Below, piece by piece: positions 1 to 7,886 of a stretch of DNA of 35,539 bases (its first letter is position 1; each line of letters starts with the position of its first letter). The DNA comes from DATLWR01 sp035576205 (GTDB lineage: Bacteria; Pseudomonadota; Zetaproteobacteria; Mariprofundales; Mariprofundaceae): NCBI GenBank assembly GCA_035576205.1, contig DATLWR010000136.1, forward strand, positions 1-35,539, given 5' to 3'. Under the pieces are notes generated by a model. It was given only the letters and a program-made list of their open reading frames with translations. It did no database searches and was not told the origin of the DNA. A program made the translations under genes and the position numbers.

Positions 1-142
1 CGAGATGGTGATGCCTGGCGACAACATTTCCGTGGAAGTCGAGCTGTTCACGCCGATCGCCATGGACAAGGAGCTGCGTTTCGCGATTCGCGAGGGCGGC
101 CGTACTGTCGGTGCCGGCGTCGTCACCGATATCATCAAGTAA
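1..142 (+). CDS. tuf: Elongation factor Tu, C-terminal end (partial)
   Basis: The window opens inside this gene. Reading from base 2, the last 46 residues contain MVMPGDN, then ELFTPIAMDKELRFAIREGG, then GAGVVTDI before TAA. This is the typical end of the third beta-barrel domain of EF-Tu, the GTPase that delivers aminoacyl-tRNA to the ribosome. It lies 11 bases upstream of rpsJ, the classic tuf-to-S10 junction of bacteria. The GTPase domain lies outside the window, so completeness cannot be judged. Identification is firm despite the short piece. Confidence 0.96.
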   Translation, partial: EMVMPGDNISVEVELFTPIAMDKELRFAIREGGRTVGAGVVTDIIK

Positions 143-153
143 GGGGGCCGAAC

Positions 154-462
154 GTGGCATCTCAGAGCATTCGTATTCGCCTGAAGGCATTTGACCACCG
201 CATCCTGGACAAGAGTGCGGCGGACATTGTTGCAACGGCCAAGCGCACGGGCGCAGAGGTTCGCGGACCGATTCCGATCCCGACCAAGATCCGCAAGTTC
301 TGCGTGATCCGCAGCCCGCACAAATACAAGGACTCGCGCGAGCAGTTCGAGATCCGCACGCACAAGCGCCTGCTGGATATCGACAAGCCGACGCCGCAGA
401 CCATCGACGCATTGATGAAGCTGGATCTGCCGTCGGGCGTCGACGTCGAGATCAAGCTGTAA
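154..462 (+). CDS. rpsJ: 30S ribosomal protein S10
   Basis: The 102-residue product is the normal length for S10 (NusE), which sits in the 30S head and also acts in transcription antitermination with NusB. Recognisable segments are IRIRLKAFDHRILD near the start, RTGAEVRGPIPIPT, and RTHKRLLDI. The start is GTG, supported by an AGGGGG ribosome-binding site just upstream at about 143-147; no in-frame ATG would give a full protein. It is the first complete gene of the cluster, 11 bases after tuf. No room remains for a long S10-type autoregulatory leader between tuf and rpsJ, so any L4-dependent control would have to act elsewhere. Confidence 0.98.
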   Translation: MASQSIRIRLKAFDHRILDKSAADIVATAKRTGAEVRGPIPIPTKIRKFCVIRSPHKYKDSREQFEIRTHKRLLDIDKPTPQTIDALMKLDLPSGVDVEIKL

Positions 463-472
463 GGGGCGGACC

Positions 473-1105
473 ATGACTATTGGACTGATCGCCCGCAAAG
501 CGGGTATGACACAAATCTTCGCCGAGGACGGCAGCGCCGTTCCGGTGACCGTGCTGAATGTCGAGCCGTGCAAGGTGATTGCACGCCGCAGCGCCGAGAA
601 GGACGGCTATGAGGCCGTACAGATCGGCTTCGGTGCAGCCAAGAAGGTGAACAGCCGTGCACTGCAGGGCCACTACGCCAAGCAGGGCCAGGAAGTGATG
701 GGCGGCCTGATCGAGTTCCGCGTGGATGCGGGTGACTCCTTCGAGCTGGGCCAGGAGCTGAAGGCGAACATGTTCGCAGCCGGCCAGAAGATCGACGTTT
801 CCGGCACCTCCAAGGGCCGCGGCTTCGCCGGTGTCATGAAGCGTTACAACTTCGCCGGTGGCCGCGCCAGCCACGGTGCCGAGAAAACCCATCGCCAGAT
901 GGGTTCGACGGGTCAGAACCAGGACCCGGGCCGCGTGATCAAGGGCAAGAAGATGCCCGGCCACTACGGCGATGTGCGCAAGACCACCCAGAACCTGACG
1001 GTCGTGCGCATCGACGAAGAGGCGAATCGTATTCTGGTCAAGGGTGCTGTTCCCGGTCCGCGCGGCGGCCTGGTCGAACTGCGTCCGGCCGTGAAGGGAG
1101 CATAA
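473..1105 (+). CDS. rplC: 50S ribosomal protein L3
   Basis: L3 is an early-assembly 23S rRNA-binding protein whose long loop reaches the peptidyl transferase centre. The 210-residue product starts TIGLIARKAGMTQIF and carries the loop segment GSTGQNQDPGRVIKGKKMPG. The glutamine of GQNQ matches the position methylated by PrmB in E. coli L3, so the modification is possible here. It starts 10 bases after rpsJ with a GGGGCGGA-type ribosome-binding site. Length and motifs are typical and nothing is missing. Confidence 0.98.
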   Translation: MTIGLIARKAGMTQIFAEDGSAVPVTVLNVEPCKVIARRSAEKDGYEAVQIGFGAAKKVNSRALQGHYAKQGQEVMGGLIEFRVDAGDSFELGQELKANMFAAGQKIDVSGTSKGRGFAGVMKRYNFAGGRASHGAEKTHRQMGSTGQNQDPGRVIKGKKMPGHYGDVRKTTQNLTVVRIDEEANRILVKGAVPGPRGGLVELRPAVKGA

Positions 1106-1106
1106 G

Positions 1107-1727
1107 ATGGCAAAGATCGATATCGTTGATCAGGCCAACAAGAAAGTCGGTACGCGTGAGCTGAACGCCGCCGTCTTCGGTCTGGAGTCCGATGAGGGCT
1201 TCGTGCACCGCGTCTACGCCACGCTGGCCAGTGCCCAGCGTGCCGGTACCCGCGGCACCAAAACCCGTGCGGACGTTTCCGGCGGCGGCAAGAAGCCGTT
1301 CAAGCAGAAGGGAACCGGCCGCGCCCGTCAGGGTTCGACCCGTGCCGCCCAGTGGCGCCACGGCGGTACCGCCCACGGTCCACAACCGGGTTTCTACGAG
1401 ACCCGCGTCAACAAGAAAGAGCGTCGTCGCGCCCTTTGCCTGGTGCTTTCCGATGCGCTGCGCGAGGGCAAGCTGTCGGTCGTCGACAAGCTGGAGCTGA
1501 AGGCGATCAAGACCAAGGACATGGCCGGCGTGCTGAAGGCGTTCAACGCCAATGCCGGTCTGGTGGTGCTGGCCGAAGGCAACCGCGAGGTCGAGCTTTC
1601 CGGCCGCAACATCCCGAACACCAAGGTGGTGCTCGATGGTCAGCTGAACATCCACGATCTGTTGAAGAGCGATCGCGTGATCCTGACCGAGGCGGCCATC
1701 GCCAAGCTTGAGGAGCGTCTGTCATGA
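1107..1727 (+). CDS. rplD: 50S ribosomal protein L4
   Basis: This 206-residue L4 protein binds 23S rRNA, and its extended loop lines the nascent peptide exit tunnel. The basic loop is visible as GGGKKPFKQKGTGRARQGS followed by WRHGGTAHGP, at about residues 58-93. In E. coli L4 also autoregulates the S10 operon; whether that happens here cannot be told, because no S10 leader is seen. The start lies one base after the rplC stop, and the stop overlaps the rplW start by four bases (ATGA), indicating translational coupling. Confidence 0.98.
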   Translation: MAKIDIVDQANKKVGTRELNAAVFGLESDEGFVHRVYATLASAQRAGTRGTKTRADVSGGGKKPFKQKGTGRARQGSTRAAQWRHGGTAHGPQPGFYETRVNKKERRRALCLVLSDALREGKLSVVDKLELKAIKTKDMAGVLKAFNANAGLVVLAEGNREVELSGRNIPNTKVVLDGQLNIHDLLKSDRVILTEAAIAKLEERLS

Positions 1728-2023
1728 GCGCGAACATCATCCATTTCAACACGCTGCAGCAGCCGGTTGTAACCGAGAAGAGCTACACCGCTACGGGTGC
1801 TGCCAACCACTACACCTTCCGCGTTGCACCGGACGCCACCAAGGCTCAGGTCAAGGCGGCGGTCGAGGCGATCTTCGAAGTGAAGGTCGACAAGGTCCAG
1901 GTGATCAACATGCCGGGCAAGCCGAAGCGCCGCGGTTTCCGTACGGGAACCCGTCCGGGCTATCGCAAGGCCGTGGTCAAGCTGGCCGAGGGTCAGACCC
2001 TGGAAGTGACGGAAGAGGCATAA
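1724..2023 (+). CDS. rplW: 50S ribosomal protein L23
   Basis: L23 sits at the tunnel exit and is the docking site for trigger factor and SRP. The 99-residue product is normal in length. Visible family segments are PVVTEKSYTA near the start, VKAAVEAIFEVKVDKVQVINMPGK in two overlapping blocks, and the basic loop KRRGFRTGTRPGYRKAVVKL. The ATG overlaps the rplD stop (ATGA), so translation is probably coupled to L4 synthesis. Confidence 0.97.
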   Translation: MSANIIHFNTLQQPVVTEKSYTATGAANHYTFRVAPDATKAQVKAAVEAIFEVKVDKVQVINMPGKPKRRGFRTGTRPGYRKAVVKLAEGQTLEVTEEA

Positions 2024-2027
2024 GACG

Positions 2028-2858
2028 ATGGCACTGAAGGTAAAGAAACCAACTACTAATGGTAATCGCGGCCATGTCGCCGTGGTTGACTCCGAGCTCT
2101 ACAAGGGTCGCCCGGAGCGTTCGCTGACCAGCGGCCTGAGCCAGACCGCCGGTCGCAACAACAACGGTCGCGTCACTGCGTTCCAGCGCGGCGGCGGCCA
2201 CAAGCGGCTCTATCGCCACGTGGATTTCAAGCGTGACAATTTCGAGATCGAGGGTAAAGTTGCGCGCGTCGAATACGACCCCAACCGTACCGCTCATATC
2301 GCCCTGGTAGTCTTTGCCAATGGCGAGAAGCGTTACATTCTTGCTCCGCAAGGTCTGCGCCCCGGTGATGCAGTGATGTCCGGCTCCAATGCCGACATCC
2401 GTCCGGGCAATGCGCTGCCGCTGGAGAAGATCCGCGTCGGTACGATGCTGCACAACGTCGAGCTCAAGCCGGGCAAGGGCGGCCAGATGGCGCGCAGTGC
2501 CGGCACCTCGGTGCAGTTGATGGGTAAGGAAAACGATCGCGCGATCCTGAAGCTGCCGTCCGGTGAGTTCCGCCGGGTGGATATTCGCTGTCTGGCAAGC
2601 ATCGGCGTGATGGGCAATGCCGATCACTCCAACCGCACGATCGGCAAGGCCGGTCGCAGCCGCTGGCTGGGTATCCGGCCGAACGTTCGTGGCGTGGCCA
2701 TGAACCCGGTCGACCACCCGCATGGTGGTGGTGAGGGACGCACCTCCGGTGGCCGTCACCCGGTGACGCCGTGGGGCGTGCCGACCAAGGGTCACAAGAC
2801 CCGCAGCAAGACCAAGGCGTCGAACCGCGATATCGTGCGCCGCCGCAACCAGAAGTGA
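2028..2858 (+). CDS. rplB: 50S ribosomal protein L2
   Basis: L2 is one of the largest and most conserved 50S proteins, needed for subunit association and peptidyl transferase activity. The 276-residue product has the N-terminal segment FQRGGGHKRLYRHVDFKR, the central KPGKGGQMARSAGTSVQL, and the C-terminal MNPVDHPHGGGEGR. The histidine of the last segment corresponds to the functionally important His229 of E. coli L2. It begins 4 bases after rplW with a ribosome-binding site inside the rplW end. Length is typical. Confidence 0.98.
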   Translation: MALKVKKPTTNGNRGHVAVVDSELYKGRPERSLTSGLSQTAGRNNNGRVTAFQRGGGHKRLYRHVDFKRDNFEIEGKVARVEYDPNRTAHIALVVFANGEKRYILAPQGLRPGDAVMSGSNADIRPGNALPLEKIRVGTMLHNVELKPGKGGQMARSAGTSVQLMGKENDRAILKLPSGEFRRVDIRCLASIGVMGNADHSNRTIGKAGRSRWLGIRPNVRGVAMNPVDHPHGGGEGRTSGGRHPVTPWGVPTKGHKTRSKTKASNRDIVRRRNQK

Positions 2859-2869
2859 GGTAAGACGAC

Positions 2870-3145
2870 ATGTCGCGTTCATTGAAGAAGGGCCCGTACA
2901 TTGAAGCTTCCATCCAGAAGAAGGTGGATGCAGCCAAGGCCGGTTCGCTGAAGGGTGTGATCAAGACCTGGTCCCGCCGTTCGACCATTTCGCCGGACTT
3001 CGTCGGTCTGAACTTCGCCGTGCACAACGGCAACAAGTTCATCCCGGTGTACGTCACCGAGAATATGGTCGGCCACAAGCTGGGCGAGTTCGCTCCGACC
3101 CGCACCTACTACGGTCACGGCGCCGACAAGAAGGCGAAGAGGTAA
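2870..3145 (+). CDS. rpsS: 30S ribosomal protein S19
   Basis: S19 forms a complex with S13 in the 30S head, near the A-site tRNA. The 91-residue product has SRSLKKGPYIE at the start, the central TWSRRSTISPDFVGL, and GHKLGEFAPTRTYYGHGADK at the end, all diagnostic of S19. A GAGGTAAG ribosome-binding site directly follows the rplB stop. It is followed by rplV after 5 bases. Confidence 0.98.
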   Translation: MSRSLKKGPYIEASIQKKVDAAKAGSLKGVIKTWSRRSTISPDFVGLNFAVHNGNKFIPVYVTENMVGHKLGEFAPTRTYYGHGADKKAKR

Positions 3146-3150
3146 GAGTT

Positions 3151-3492
3151 ATGTCTGAACAGGTACGTGCACTGGCCAAGAACAGCCAGATCAGCCCGCA
3201 GAAGGCCCGCCTGATGGCCGACGCGATCCGTGGCCTGCCGGTCGCCCGCGCGATGGCCGTACTGGCCTTGTCGCCGAAGAAGTCCGCGCGCCTTTTCGAG
3301 AAGGTGCTGAAGTCGGCCGTTGCCAACGCCGAGCAGAACCATGGCCTGGACGTCGACCAGCTGGTCGTCTCCGAAGCCAAGGTCGACGGCGGCATGGTGC
3401 TCAAGCGCTTCCGTCCGAAGGGCATGGGCCGTATGCGCAAGCGCTTCCATCGCCACAGCCATCTGCAGATCGGCGTGAGCCAGCGCGGTTAA
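3151..3492 (+). CDS. rplV: 50S ribosomal protein L22
   Basis: L22 has a globular domain on the subunit surface and a long beta-hairpin lining the exit tunnel beside L4. The 113-residue product shows ISPQKARLMADAIRG near the start, VANAEQNHGLDVDQLVV in the middle, and the tunnel hairpin and tail RFRPKGMGRMRKRFHRHSH. This is the usual length. The tunnel hairpin has no visible insertion or deletion of the kind associated with macrolide resistance, but I compared by eye only. Confidence 0.97.
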   Translation: MSEQVRALAKNSQISPQKARLMADAIRGLPVARAMAVLALSPKKSARLFEKVLKSAVANAEQNHGLDVDQLVVSEAKVDGGMVLKRFRPKGMGRMRKRFHRHSHLQIGVSQRG

Positions 3493-3504
3493 AGGGGATA
3501 TCGA

Positions 3505-4155
3505 ATGGGTCAGAAAGTTAATCCGATCGGCATGCGTGTCGGCATCATCCGTGGCTGGGACTCGGTCTGGTATGCATCCGACAAGAACTTCGGCGATCAG
3601 CTTCGCCAGGACATCGAGCTGCGCAAGTATGTGAAGAAGAAGCTCTTCCATGCCGGCGTGTCGCGGATCGTCATCGAGCGTCCGGCCGACAAGATCAAGG
3701 TTACCGTGCACACGGCGCGTCCGGGTGTGGTGATCGGCAAGAAGGGCTCCGAGATCGATGCGCTGCGCAACGAGCTGACCAAGCAGTTCGGCCAGGAAGT
3801 GCAGGTCAACATCGTCGAGGTGCGACGTCCGGAAGCCGAGGCGCAGCTGGTGGCTGAGAATATCGCTTTCCAGCTGGAGAAGCGCGTGGCGTTCCGTCGT
3901 GCGATGAAGCGTGCCGTGCAGAGCGCGCTGCGCATGGGTGCCAAGGGTGTGCGTATCAACTGCGCCGGCCGTCTGGGCGGTGCCGAGATCGCACGTACCG
4001 AGTGGTACCGCGAGGGCCGTGTGCCGCTGCACACGCTGCGTGCCGATGTGGATTACGGTTTTGCCGAAGCACACACCACCTATGGTGTGATCGGCGTGAA
4101 GGTGTGGGTGTTCAACGGCGAGAAGCTGGGCGACACCGAGACCGAGAAGGCATAA
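3505..4155 (+). CDS. rpsC: 30S ribosomal protein S3
   Basis: S3 lines the mRNA entry channel of the small subunit and contributes to ribosomal helicase activity. The 216-residue product starts GQKVNPIGMRVGIIRGWDS. It contains the type II KH motif VIGKKGSEIDALRNEL at about residues 75-90 and the C-terminal domain with GCAGRLGG-like sequence (CAGRLGGAEIARTEWYREG). It is slightly shorter than the E. coli protein at the variable C-terminus, which is common. The ribosome-binding site AAGGGG lies just upstream. Confidence 0.98.
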   Translation: MGQKVNPIGMRVGIIRGWDSVWYASDKNFGDQLRQDIELRKYVKKKLFHAGVSRIVIERPADKIKVTVHTARPGVVIGKKGSEIDALRNELTKQFGQEVQVNIVEVRRPEAEAQLVAENIAFQLEKRVAFRRAMKRAVQSALRMGAKGVRINCAGRLGGAEIARTEWYREGRVPLHTLRADVDYGFAEAHTTYGVIGVKVWVFNGEKLGDTETEKA

Positions 4156-4167
4156 AGAGGTTCTGTC

Positions 4168-4590
4168 ATGTTGCAACCCAAGAAGATCAAATGGCGCAAG
4201 CATCACAAGGAACTGCAGCGCATTCGCGGTCGTAGCGAGCGCGGCGCCAGCCTCAACTTCGGCGAGTATGGCCTGAAGGCCATGGAGCCGGGTCGTATCA
4301 CGGCGCGCCAGATCGAGGCTGCGCGTATTGCGATTACCCGTCACGTCAAGCGTCAGGGCCGCGTCTGGATCCGCATGTTCCCGGATCTGCCGGTATCGAA
4401 GAAGCCTGCCGAAGTGCGTATGGGTAGCGGCAAGGGTTCGCCGGAGTACTGGGTCGCCGCCGTCAAGGCCGGCCGTATCCTGTATGAGATGGACGGTATC
4501 GATGAGGAGCTGGCCCGTGGCGCACTGGAGCGTGCCGCTGCCAAGCTGCCGATCCGGACCAAGATTGTTAGGCGTGGAGTTGGACGATGA
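4168..4590 (+). CDS. rplP: 50S ribosomal protein L16
   Basis: L16 helps form the A-site of the 50S subunit and is assembled late. The 140-residue product starts LQPKKIKWRKHHK and contains RVWIRMFPDLPVSKKPAEVR followed by MGSGKGSPEYWVA. The arginine before MGSGKG matches Arg81 of E. coli L16, the substrate of the oxygenase RoxA/YcfD, so the hydroxylation site is conserved. The stop overlaps the rpmC start by four bases (ATGA), so L29 translation is likely coupled to L16. Confidence 0.98.
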   Translation: MLQPKKIKWRKHHKELQRIRGRSERGASLNFGEYGLKAMEPGRITARQIEAARIAITRHVKRQGRVWIRMFPDLPVSKKPAEVRMGSGKGSPEYWVAAVKAGRILYEMDGIDEELARGALERAAAKLPIRTKIVRRGVGR

Positions 4591-4769
4591 AAACCAAGGA
4601 ACTGCGTGCAATGAGCGATGCGGAGCTGAAGGCCCGCGTGGATGAGCTGGCAGCCGAGCATATGAACCTGCGTTTCCAGAAGGCGACGATGCAGCTGCAG
4701 CAGACGGCCCGTGTTGGCCAGGTGAAGCGCGAGATCGCGCGCATCAAGACCATTCTGGCCGAGCGCTAA
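4587..4769 (+). CDS. rpmC: 50S ribosomal protein L29
   Basis: The 60-residue product is normal for L29, a small helical protein near the tunnel exit and part of the SRP/trigger-factor docking platform. It begins MKTKELRAMSDAELKARVDE and continues with LRFQKATMQLQQTARVGQVK, the characteristic helix-turn-helix hairpin of the family. The ATG overlaps the rplP stop. A strong AAGGAG ribosome-binding site for rpsQ overlaps its stop codon. Confidence 0.97.
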   Translation: MKTKELRAMSDAELKARVDELAAEHMNLRFQKATMQLQQTARVGQVKREIARIKTILAER

Positions 4770-4783
4770 GGAGTTCGAGAGTT

Positions 4784-5050
4784 ATGTCGGAAGTAAAGAG
4801 CAACAAGCGTACCCTCGAAGGTGTCGTGGTCAGCAACAAGGGCGACAAGACCGTGGTGGTGGAAGTGGAGCGCAAGTATCTGCACCCGCAGTACCACAAG
4901 ACCGTCCGCACCAGCAAGAAGTACATGGCTCATGATGCCGAGAACGCCTGCAACATCGGCGATCGCGTGATCATCATCGAGTCCGCCCCGATTTCCCGCC
5001 GCAAGCGCTGGACGATGCAGACCATCGTCACCCGCGCCGAGCAGCTGTAA
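4784..5050 (+). CDS. rpsQ: 30S ribosomal protein S17
   Basis: S17 is a primary 16S rRNA-binding protein of OB-fold type. The 88-residue product shows RTLEGVVVSNKGDKTVVVEV, HPQYHKTVRTSKKYMAHD and the segment NIGDRVIIIESAPISRRKRW, all diagnostic. The start is ATG, preceded by AAGGAG at about 4767-4772 with a longish spacer. It lies between rpmC and rplN, as in almost all bacteria. Confidence 0.97.
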   Translation: MSEVKSNKRTLEGVVVSNKGDKTVVVEVERKYLHPQYHKTVRTSKKYMAHDAENACNIGDRVIIIESAPISRRKRWTMQTIVTRAEQL

Positions 5051-5064
5051 GCGAGGATTGAGAA

Positions 5065-5433
5065 ATGATCCAGAACGAAACCGTACTTGAAGTGGCCGAC
5101 AATTCCGGCGCCCGCAAGGTCACCTGCATCAAGGTGCTGGGTGGCTCGAAGCGCCGTTATGCCCGTATCGGCGACCAGATCGTCGTGGCCGTGCAGGAAG
5201 CGCTGCCGGGCGGCAAGGTGAAGAAGGGCGAAGTGCAGCGCGCCGTGGTCGTGCGCACCGCCAAGGAATTCCGTCGTGCTGACGGCAGCTCGATCCGTTT
5301 CGACGAGAATGCCGCCGTGCTGCTCTCCAAGCAGAACGAGCCGATCGGTACCCGTATCTTTGGACCGGTGACGCGTGAGCTTCGTAACAAGGGTTACATG
5401 AAGATCATTTCGCTCGCACCGGAAGTGCTGTAA
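5065..5433 (+). CDS. rplN: 50S ribosomal protein L14
   Basis: L14 lies at the subunit interface and is the binding site of the silencing factor RsfS. The 122-residue product is the family's standard length. It starts MIQNETVLEVADNSGARKV and contains GGSKRRYARIGDQIVVAVQE, GTRIFGPVTREL and the typical ending KIISLAPEVL. In E. coli L14 begins the spc operon. Here rplN follows rpsQ after 14 bases with no visible terminator or promoter between, so S10 and spc appear to be one transcription unit. Confidence 0.98.
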   Translation: MIQNETVLEVADNSGARKVTCIKVLGGSKRRYARIGDQIVVAVQEALPGGKVKKGEVQRAVVVRTAKEFRRADGSSIRFDENAAVLLSKQNEPIGTRIFGPVTRELRNKGYMKIISLAPEVL

Positions 5434-5450
5434 GCGGCAGGAGTGAGAAG

Positions 5451-5780
5451 ATGACGATGTCTGTTAAAACCCGTATCCGCAGGGACGACGAAGTGGTCGT
5501 CATTGCCGGTCGCGACAAGGGTGCGCGCGGCAAGGTGATCCGTGTCATGCCGAAGGATGGCCGCGTGCTGGTGTCCAAGGTCAACATGATCAAGCGCCAC
5601 ACCCGCCAGACCCAGAGCAGTGCCGGCGGCATCATCGAGCGCGAGGCGCCGATCGTGCTGTCCAACGTTCAGCTCTTCTGCCCGAAGTGCAAGAAGGGTG
5701 TCCGTCTGGGCGCCAAGACCCTGGAAGATGGTCGCAAGGTTCGCACCTGCCGCAAGTGCGGCGAAGTGCTGGACCGCTAG
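5451..5780 (+). CDS. rplX: 50S ribosomal protein L24 with C-terminal zinc ribbon
   Basis: L24 initiates 50S assembly and binds the 5' end of 23S rRNA. The 109-residue product has the KOW motif DDEVVVIAGRDKGARGKVIR near the start and MIKRHTRQTQSSAGGIIERE in the middle. The C-terminus has two CxxC pairs, CPKC and CRKC, forming a probable zinc ribbon. Enteric L24 lacks these cysteines, but Thermus and some other bacteria have them. Two in-frame ATGs lie close together at 5451 and 5457. The AGGAG at 5439-5443 has a 7-base spacer to 5451, so I chose that start. Confidence 0.97.
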   Translation: MTMSVKTRIRRDDEVVVIAGRDKGARGKVIRVMPKDGRVLVSKVNMIKRHTRQTQSSAGGIIEREAPIVLSNVQLFCPKCKKGVRLGAKTLEDGRKVRTCRKCGEVLDR

Positions 5781-5790
5781 GAGATAGAAA

Positions 5791-6330
5791 ATGGCTCGTT
5801 TGAAAGAGTTCTATAAGAGCAACGTTGCGCCGGAAATGGCGAAGCAGTTCGCTTACAAGAACCCGATGCAGGTTCCGGCGATCACCAAGGTCGTCGTCAA
5901 CATGGGTGTGGGCGAAGCAGCGCAGAACATCAAGTTGCTGGAAGGTGCACTTGCCGACATGACGGCGATCACCGGCCAGAAGCCGGTGACCACGCGGGCC
6001 CGCAAGTCGATCGCCAACTTCAAGCTGCGCGACGGCATGCCGGTCGGTTGCCGAGTGACGCTGCGCGGCGATCAGATGTGGGAGTTCCTCGACCGCCTGA
6101 TCAATATCGCGCTGCCGCGTATCCGCGACTTCAAGGGCGTGTCGCCGAAGGCCTTCGACGGCCGTGGCAACTACACGCTGGGCCTGAGGGAGCAAATCAT
6201 TTTCCCCGAGATCGAATACGATAAGGTGGACAAGCTGCGTGGCATGGATATCACCATCTGCACGACGGCCAAGACCGATGAGGAAGGGCGCGAACTGCTC
6301 CGCAAGTTCAGCATGCCGTTCCGCAACTGA
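5791..6330 (+). CDS. rplE: 50S ribosomal protein L5
   Basis: L5 binds 5S rRNA and contacts P-site tRNA in the central protuberance. The 179-residue product matches the family length. Segments seen are LKEFYKSNVAPEMAKQF at the start, VVVNMGVGEAAQN, RARKSIANFKLRDGMPVGC, and RDFKGVSPKAFDGRGNYTLG, ending KTDEEGRELLRKFSMPF. A clean AGGAG precedes the ATG. Confidence 0.98.
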   Translation: MARLKEFYKSNVAPEMAKQFAYKNPMQVPAITKVVVNMGVGEAAQNIKLLEGALADMTAITGQKPVTTRARKSIANFKLRDGMPVGCRVTLRGDQMWEFLDRLINIALPRIRDFKGVSPKAFDGRGNYTLGLREQIIFPEIEYDKVDKLRGMDITICTTAKTDEEGRELLRKFSMPFRN

Positions 6331-6342
6331 TAGGAGAGACGA

Positions 6343-6528
6343 ATGGCTTCCAAACGACTGATTGTAAAATGCAACCGCAAGCCGAAATTCCAGGTTCGTG
6401 CCTACACGCGTTGCAAGATTTGCGGCCGTCCGCACTCTGTCTATCGCAAGCTGGGCATGTGCCGTCTGTGCCTGCGCAAACACGCCCTGGCCGGTGAGAT
6501 TCCGGGCATGGTCAAGTCGAGCTGGTAA
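6343..6528 (+). CDS. rpsN: 30S ribosomal protein S14, zinc-binding (type Z)
   Basis: The 61-residue product is the short zinc-binding form of S14 (RpsN1/type Z), which sits in the 30S head. Two CxxC pairs are visible, CKIC and CRLC, separated by 12 residues. The typical ending GEIPGMVKSSW is intact. Many alpha-, beta- and gammaproteobacteria carry the longer form of about 101 residues without zinc, so the short form is a useful lineage marker. An AGGAG lies before the ATG. No zinc-free paralogue is in the window. Confidence 0.97.
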   Translation: MASKRLIVKCNRKPKFQVRAYTRCKICGRPHSVYRKLGMCRLCLRKHALAGEIPGMVKSSW

Positions 6529-6541
6529 GGGGTAACTAGTC

Positions 6542-6937
6542 ATGATGATGGATCGTATTGCCGACATGCTGACGCGGATTCGCAACGCGCAGACCGCGAA
6601 GCTCGAGAAGGTCGAACTGCCTGCCAGCAACGTGCTGGAGGCCGTGGCCGGTATTCTGAACGACGAGGGCTACATCGCCGGCGTGAAGAGCTACAACAAC
6701 AAGGGCCACCGCTTCCTGCGCCTGACGCTGCGTTACGACGACGAGGGCCAGCCGGTGATCCGCGAGATCGATCGCGTGTCGCGTCCGGGCCGTCGCGTCT
6801 ATGCCGGTGCCGGCGAGCTGCCGCGTGTGAAGAAGGGCTATGGTGTCGCCATCATCAGCACATCCAAGGGCATTATGTCCGACAAGAGCGCGCGTGCCGC
6901 GCATGTCGGCGGCGAAGTGCTCTGCACGGTATTCTGA
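6542..6937 (+). CDS. rpsH: 30S ribosomal protein S8
   Basis: S8 is a central organiser of the 30S platform and, in E. coli, the translational repressor of the spc operon. The 131-residue product contains DRIADMLTRIRNAQTAK, VSRPGRRVYAGAGELPRVKK and the terminal KGIMSDKSARAAHVGGEVLC. Three ATGs in a row (6542, 6545, 6548) are possible starts. The AAGGGG at about 6528-6533 does not separate them firmly, and I took the first. No S8-binding mimic was identified by eye. Confidence 0.98.
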   Translation: MMMDRIADMLTRIRNAQTAKLEKVELPASNVLEAVAGILNDEGYIAGVKSYNNKGHRFLRLTLRYDDEGQPVIREIDRVSRPGRRVYAGAGELPRVKKGYGVAIISTSKGIMSDKSARAAHVGGEVLCTVF

Positions 6938-6945
6938 GGTAAGTT

Positions 6946-7479
6946 ATGTCGCGTATTGGTAACAAAATCATCGATCTCCCGTCCGGCGTGGAAGTACGCA
7001 TCGCTGCGGAAGCCGTGACCGTGAAGGGCAAGAAGGGTGAACTGGCGGCGCCGCTGTTCGACGGCATCACCGTTTCCCAGGAGGGCAGCACCCTGCAGGT
7101 CGCCTGCGCTGATCTTGGCAACAAGAAGATGAAGTCCAGCTTCGGCATGGTGCGTGCCCTGCTCGCCAACAACATCAAGGGTGTCAGTGCCGGCTTCGAG
7201 AAGGTGCTCGAGCTGCGCGGCGTGGGTTATCGTGCCCAGGCAGCCGGCAAGAAGCTGAACCTGTCGCTCGGTTTCTCGCATCCGGTCGAGTACGAGCTGC
7301 CGGCCGGCGTGGAAGCCAAGGTCGACCAGAACAAGATCATCGTGACGGGTGCCGACAAGCAAGCAGTCGGACAGGTGGCGGCAGAGATCCGCGCCTTCCG
7401 TCCGCCCGAGCCGTACAAGGGCAAGGGTGTCCGTTACGTCGACGAGTATGTGGCAATGAAGGAAGGCAAGAAGGCCTAA
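6946..7479 (+). CDS. rplF: 50S ribosomal protein L6
   Basis: L6 is a two-domain rRNA-binding protein near the factor-binding centre of the 50S subunit. The 177-residue product starts SRIGNKIIDLPSGVEV, carries LRGVGYRAQAAGKKLNLSLG in the middle, and ends with FRPPEPYKGKGVRYVDE, the family's C-terminal signature. The ribosome-binding site GAGGTAAG overlaps the rpsH stop. The gap to rplR, 44 bases, is the largest in the S10-spc part; I see no clear regulatory structure in it. Confidence 0.98.
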   Translation: MSRIGNKIIDLPSGVEVRIAAEAVTVKGKKGELAAPLFDGITVSQEGSTLQVACADLGNKKMKSSFGMVRALLANNIKGVSAGFEKVLELRGVGYRAQAAGKKLNLSLGFSHPVEYELPAGVEAKVDQNKIIVTGADKQAVGQVAAEIRAFRPPEPYKGKGVRYVDEYVAMKEGKKA

Positions 7480-7523
7480 TCCGTAAGGGTTGACCTTCAG
7501 GTTTCACAGGAGATAAGAAGACG

Positions 7524-7877
7524 ATGTCTGCAAAGCTTTATGATTACAACAGCGCAACGCGCCGCGCCCGCCGGGTTCGCTCCCGCATCAAGGCAACGGG
7601 CCGTCCGCGTCTGAGCGTGTTCCGTTCGGCACGCCACGTCTATGCCCAGATCATCGACGATGCGACGGGTCGTACCTTGGCGGCGGCTTCCAGCCTCGAC
7701 GAGGCGATCAAGAACGGCAGCAACAAGGCCGGTGCTGAAGAGGTCGGCAAGCTGCTGGCCGAGCGTGCCGTCGCTGCGGGCGTTACCGAGGTGGCGTTCG
7801 ACCGCGGACGCTTTATGTATCATGGCCGCGTGCAGGCACTGGCTGAAGGCGCTCGCGCCGGCGGCCTGAAGTTTTAG
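7524..7877 (+). CDS. rplR: 50S ribosomal protein L18
   Basis: L18 binds 5S rRNA together with L5 and L25-type proteins. The 117-residue product shows RRARRVRSRIKATGRPRLSV, FRSARHVYAQIIDD and the terminal VAFDRGRFMYHGRVQALAEG, typical for the family. The ATG at 7524 has AGGAG at 7508-7512 with a rather long spacer; no better in-frame start is visible. Its stop lies within the ribosome-binding site of rpsE. Confidence 0.97.
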   Translation: MSAKLYDYNSATRRARRVRSRIKATGRPRLSVFRSARHVYAQIIDDATGRTLAAASSLDEAIKNGSNKAGAEEVGKLLAERAVAAGVTEVAFDRGRFMYHGRVQALAEGARAGGLKF

Positions 7878-7886
7878 GAGATGACG

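Noticed and set aside
3115..4611. A 498-codon open frame on the minus strand across rplV-rpsC-rplP.
   Set aside because: It lies wholly opposite three certain ribosomal genes, has no recognisable domain and is rich in His, Leu, Asp and Arg, as expected from antisense reading of GC-rich codons.
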